A stretch of 6,787 bases of DNA from JALOAF01 sp035446765 (GTDB taxonomy: Bacteria; Patescibacteriota; Gracilibacteria; Absconditabacterales; Absconditicoccaceae). The number at the start of each line of letters is the position of its first letter. Positions within the stretch are counted from its first letter, which is position 1. Both the position numbers and the translations under genes were made by a program. The DNA lies in contig DAOTFU010000039.1 in NCBI GenBank assembly GCA_035446765.1, positions 1 through 6,787 of the forward strand, written 5' to 3'. The notes under the pieces are model-generated. The model made no database searches, was not told the origin of the DNA, and saw only the letters and a list, made by a program, of their open reading frames with translations. Of this stretch, positions 5,965-6,787 are shown piece after piece.

Positions 5965-6549
5965 ATGAAAAAAAATATATTATTTCTAGCTATAACACTG
6001 TTTCCCATTTTTCTTTTCTGATGTTCAAATAGAGAAACATACGATATCAAAAAGCTAGATCAAGAAAAAATTGAATTTTTAATCAACAATGTGCCATTTC
6101 GAAATTATGCTACATCAAGAACAGATATTTCAGAAGAAATGTTTATACAATGATGGAAAGATCAATCTGATATGTACACAACGAAGTGAAATAAAATATA
6201 CTTTTATGAATATGAAATAAAGTGAGCAGATATAGCAACTTTTATTCCATTAGTGGCAGATTATGCACTAGATAAAGATCACACATATCTATGACATGAA
6301 GTGCTAAGTATTCCTCTAGATCAATTTAATTTTGTTTCTTGAGCAATAGACTATCTGACAGATTGAACCAGTATATATTGGTGAAATCAAAAACTAGAAT
6401 GAGTTGATATTGAATCATTCGTCGGAATGTGATTTGAACATCCTATAAATCACCTATGATATGCTAAAGATAAAAATAATTACTATTTTAGGTGAGAGAT
6501 TCTAACTTGAGAAGAATTAAAAGAATATTTTAAAGAAATAGAAAAATAA
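5965..6549 (+). CDS. DKNYY-repeat lipoprotein (code 25)
   Basis: This 194-residue protein uses TGA=Gly thirteen times (19, 63, 75, 87, 110, 126, 134, 140, 146, 156, 165, 177, 182), so no standard-code frame survives. MKKNILFLAITLFPIFLFGC is a lipoprotein signal ending at Cys20; Gly19 is TGA and Phe at -2 is slightly unusual. The mature part holds about four degenerate DKNYY-type units: GNKIYFYEYEIKGADIATF (75-93), DKDHTYLGHEVLSIPLDQF (103-121), DGTSIYWGNQKLEGVDIESF (133-152) and DKNNYYFRGEILTGEEL (169-185). DKNYY proteins are extracellular or envelope proteins of unknown function. The gene lies 23 bases after the RhuM remnant and probably shares the 4672-4699 promoter, since no clear separate one is visible. 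It is followed directly by a 3' module. Confidence 0.85.
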
Positions 6550-6550
6550 T

Positions 6551-6712
6551 TTAGATTTTTTAACTTAATTTAGTGGCTTCTTCATCTTTAAAAATAAGAA
6601 AAATCCAAATTGAAGATACATACTCTCACCCCTCAATTCTGCGGGGTTCAGTCATCTAACAGCCACTACACGACATATTTCATACATCGTGCGAGTGGCA
6701 AACATTGCTGGA
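6551..6712 (+). repeat. 3' module with attC-like site 4
   Basis: This is the second member of the subfamily at 4297-4460. It starts two bases after the lipoprotein stop codon with TTAGATTTTTTAACTTAATT. Hairpin 1 pairs ACCCC (6628-6632) with GGGGT (6643-6647), completely different in sequence from the GAATA/TATTC stem of the other copy. Then comes TTCAGTCATCTAACAGCCAC. Hairpin 2 pairs GCCACT (6662-6667) with AGTGGC (6694-6699) and CACGA (6669-6673) with TCGTG (6687-6691). The right-hand core AACATTG (6701-6707) is more diverged from GTTG than in the other sites. Paired positions covary between copies, supporting a real structure in RNA or single-stranded DNA. Confidence 0.7.
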
Positions 6713-6737
6713 AAGATACTTTAAAATTTGTTTTTTT

Positions 6738-6766
6738 TTAACTTCTAGTTATAATTAAGATATAAT
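6738..6766 (+). promoter_or_regulatory. Candidate promoter of the next unit
   Basis: TTAACT (6738-6743) and a perfect TATAAT (6761-6766) are 17 bases apart, just after the module at 6551-6712. The unit it would drive begins beyond the window edge. Confidence 0.4.
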
Positions 6767-6787
6767 TTTTTTAGTAAATAACGATTA

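Overview
The window reads as a genome fragment of a candidate-phyla (CPR/Patescibacteria) bacterium that uses genetic code 25, in which UGA means glycine. This points to Absconditabacteria (SR1) or Gracilibacteria (BD1-5). The sequence is AT-rich. With the standard code almost every gene is broken by TGA. With TGA read as Gly, seven intact genes appear, and several TGA codons fall where the family requires glycine: the second Gly of the KGGT nucleotidyltransferase motif, the FMGLTNFKGN block of a RhuM-family protein, and the Gly before the lipobox cysteine of a lipoprotein. All CDS calls here assume TGA=Gly; I cannot tell the two phyla apart from this window.

Layout. 1-345: end of an upstream unit, made of a long hairpin site (1-85), a GC-rich 199-bp repeat unit (76-274) and a minus-strand 3' module. 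351-377: strong bidirectional terminator. 471-1370: minus-strand pair, a coiled-coil protein then a protein with a FISUMP-like C-terminus. 1371-1684: divergent control region with inverted repeats. 1685-3126: plus-strand AbiEi/AbiEii type IV toxin-antitoxin pair with a 10-nt overlap. 3195-3515: 3' module plus a second, nearly identical copy of the GC-rich unit. 3674-4231: a membrane-anchored or secreted protein of unknown function. 4297-4460: 3' module. 4733-6549: RhuM-family protein, a degraded fragment of a second RhuM gene, and a DKNYY-repeat lipoprotein. 6551-6712: 3' module. 6713-6787: probable promoter of the next unit.

The most interesting pattern is that each small transcription unit is followed, in its own direction, by a non-coding module. 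The module holds an AT-rich leader, a short conserved block ending in (C)YTAACA or CCTACAA, one or more long hairpins of variable sequence but conserved pairing, and a core resembling (A/C)GTTGAGACG. This looks like a gene-cassette array with attC-like sites, as in integrons. The cargo (toxin-antitoxin, RhuM, secreted repeat proteins) is the kind found in such arrays. No integrase lies in the window, so integron identity is inference; an unknown mobile element or a structured 3'-UTR RNA family are the alternatives.

The genes do not form one pathway. AbiEi and AbiEii act together as antitoxin and toxin. The other units appear independent, each apparently with its own promoter.
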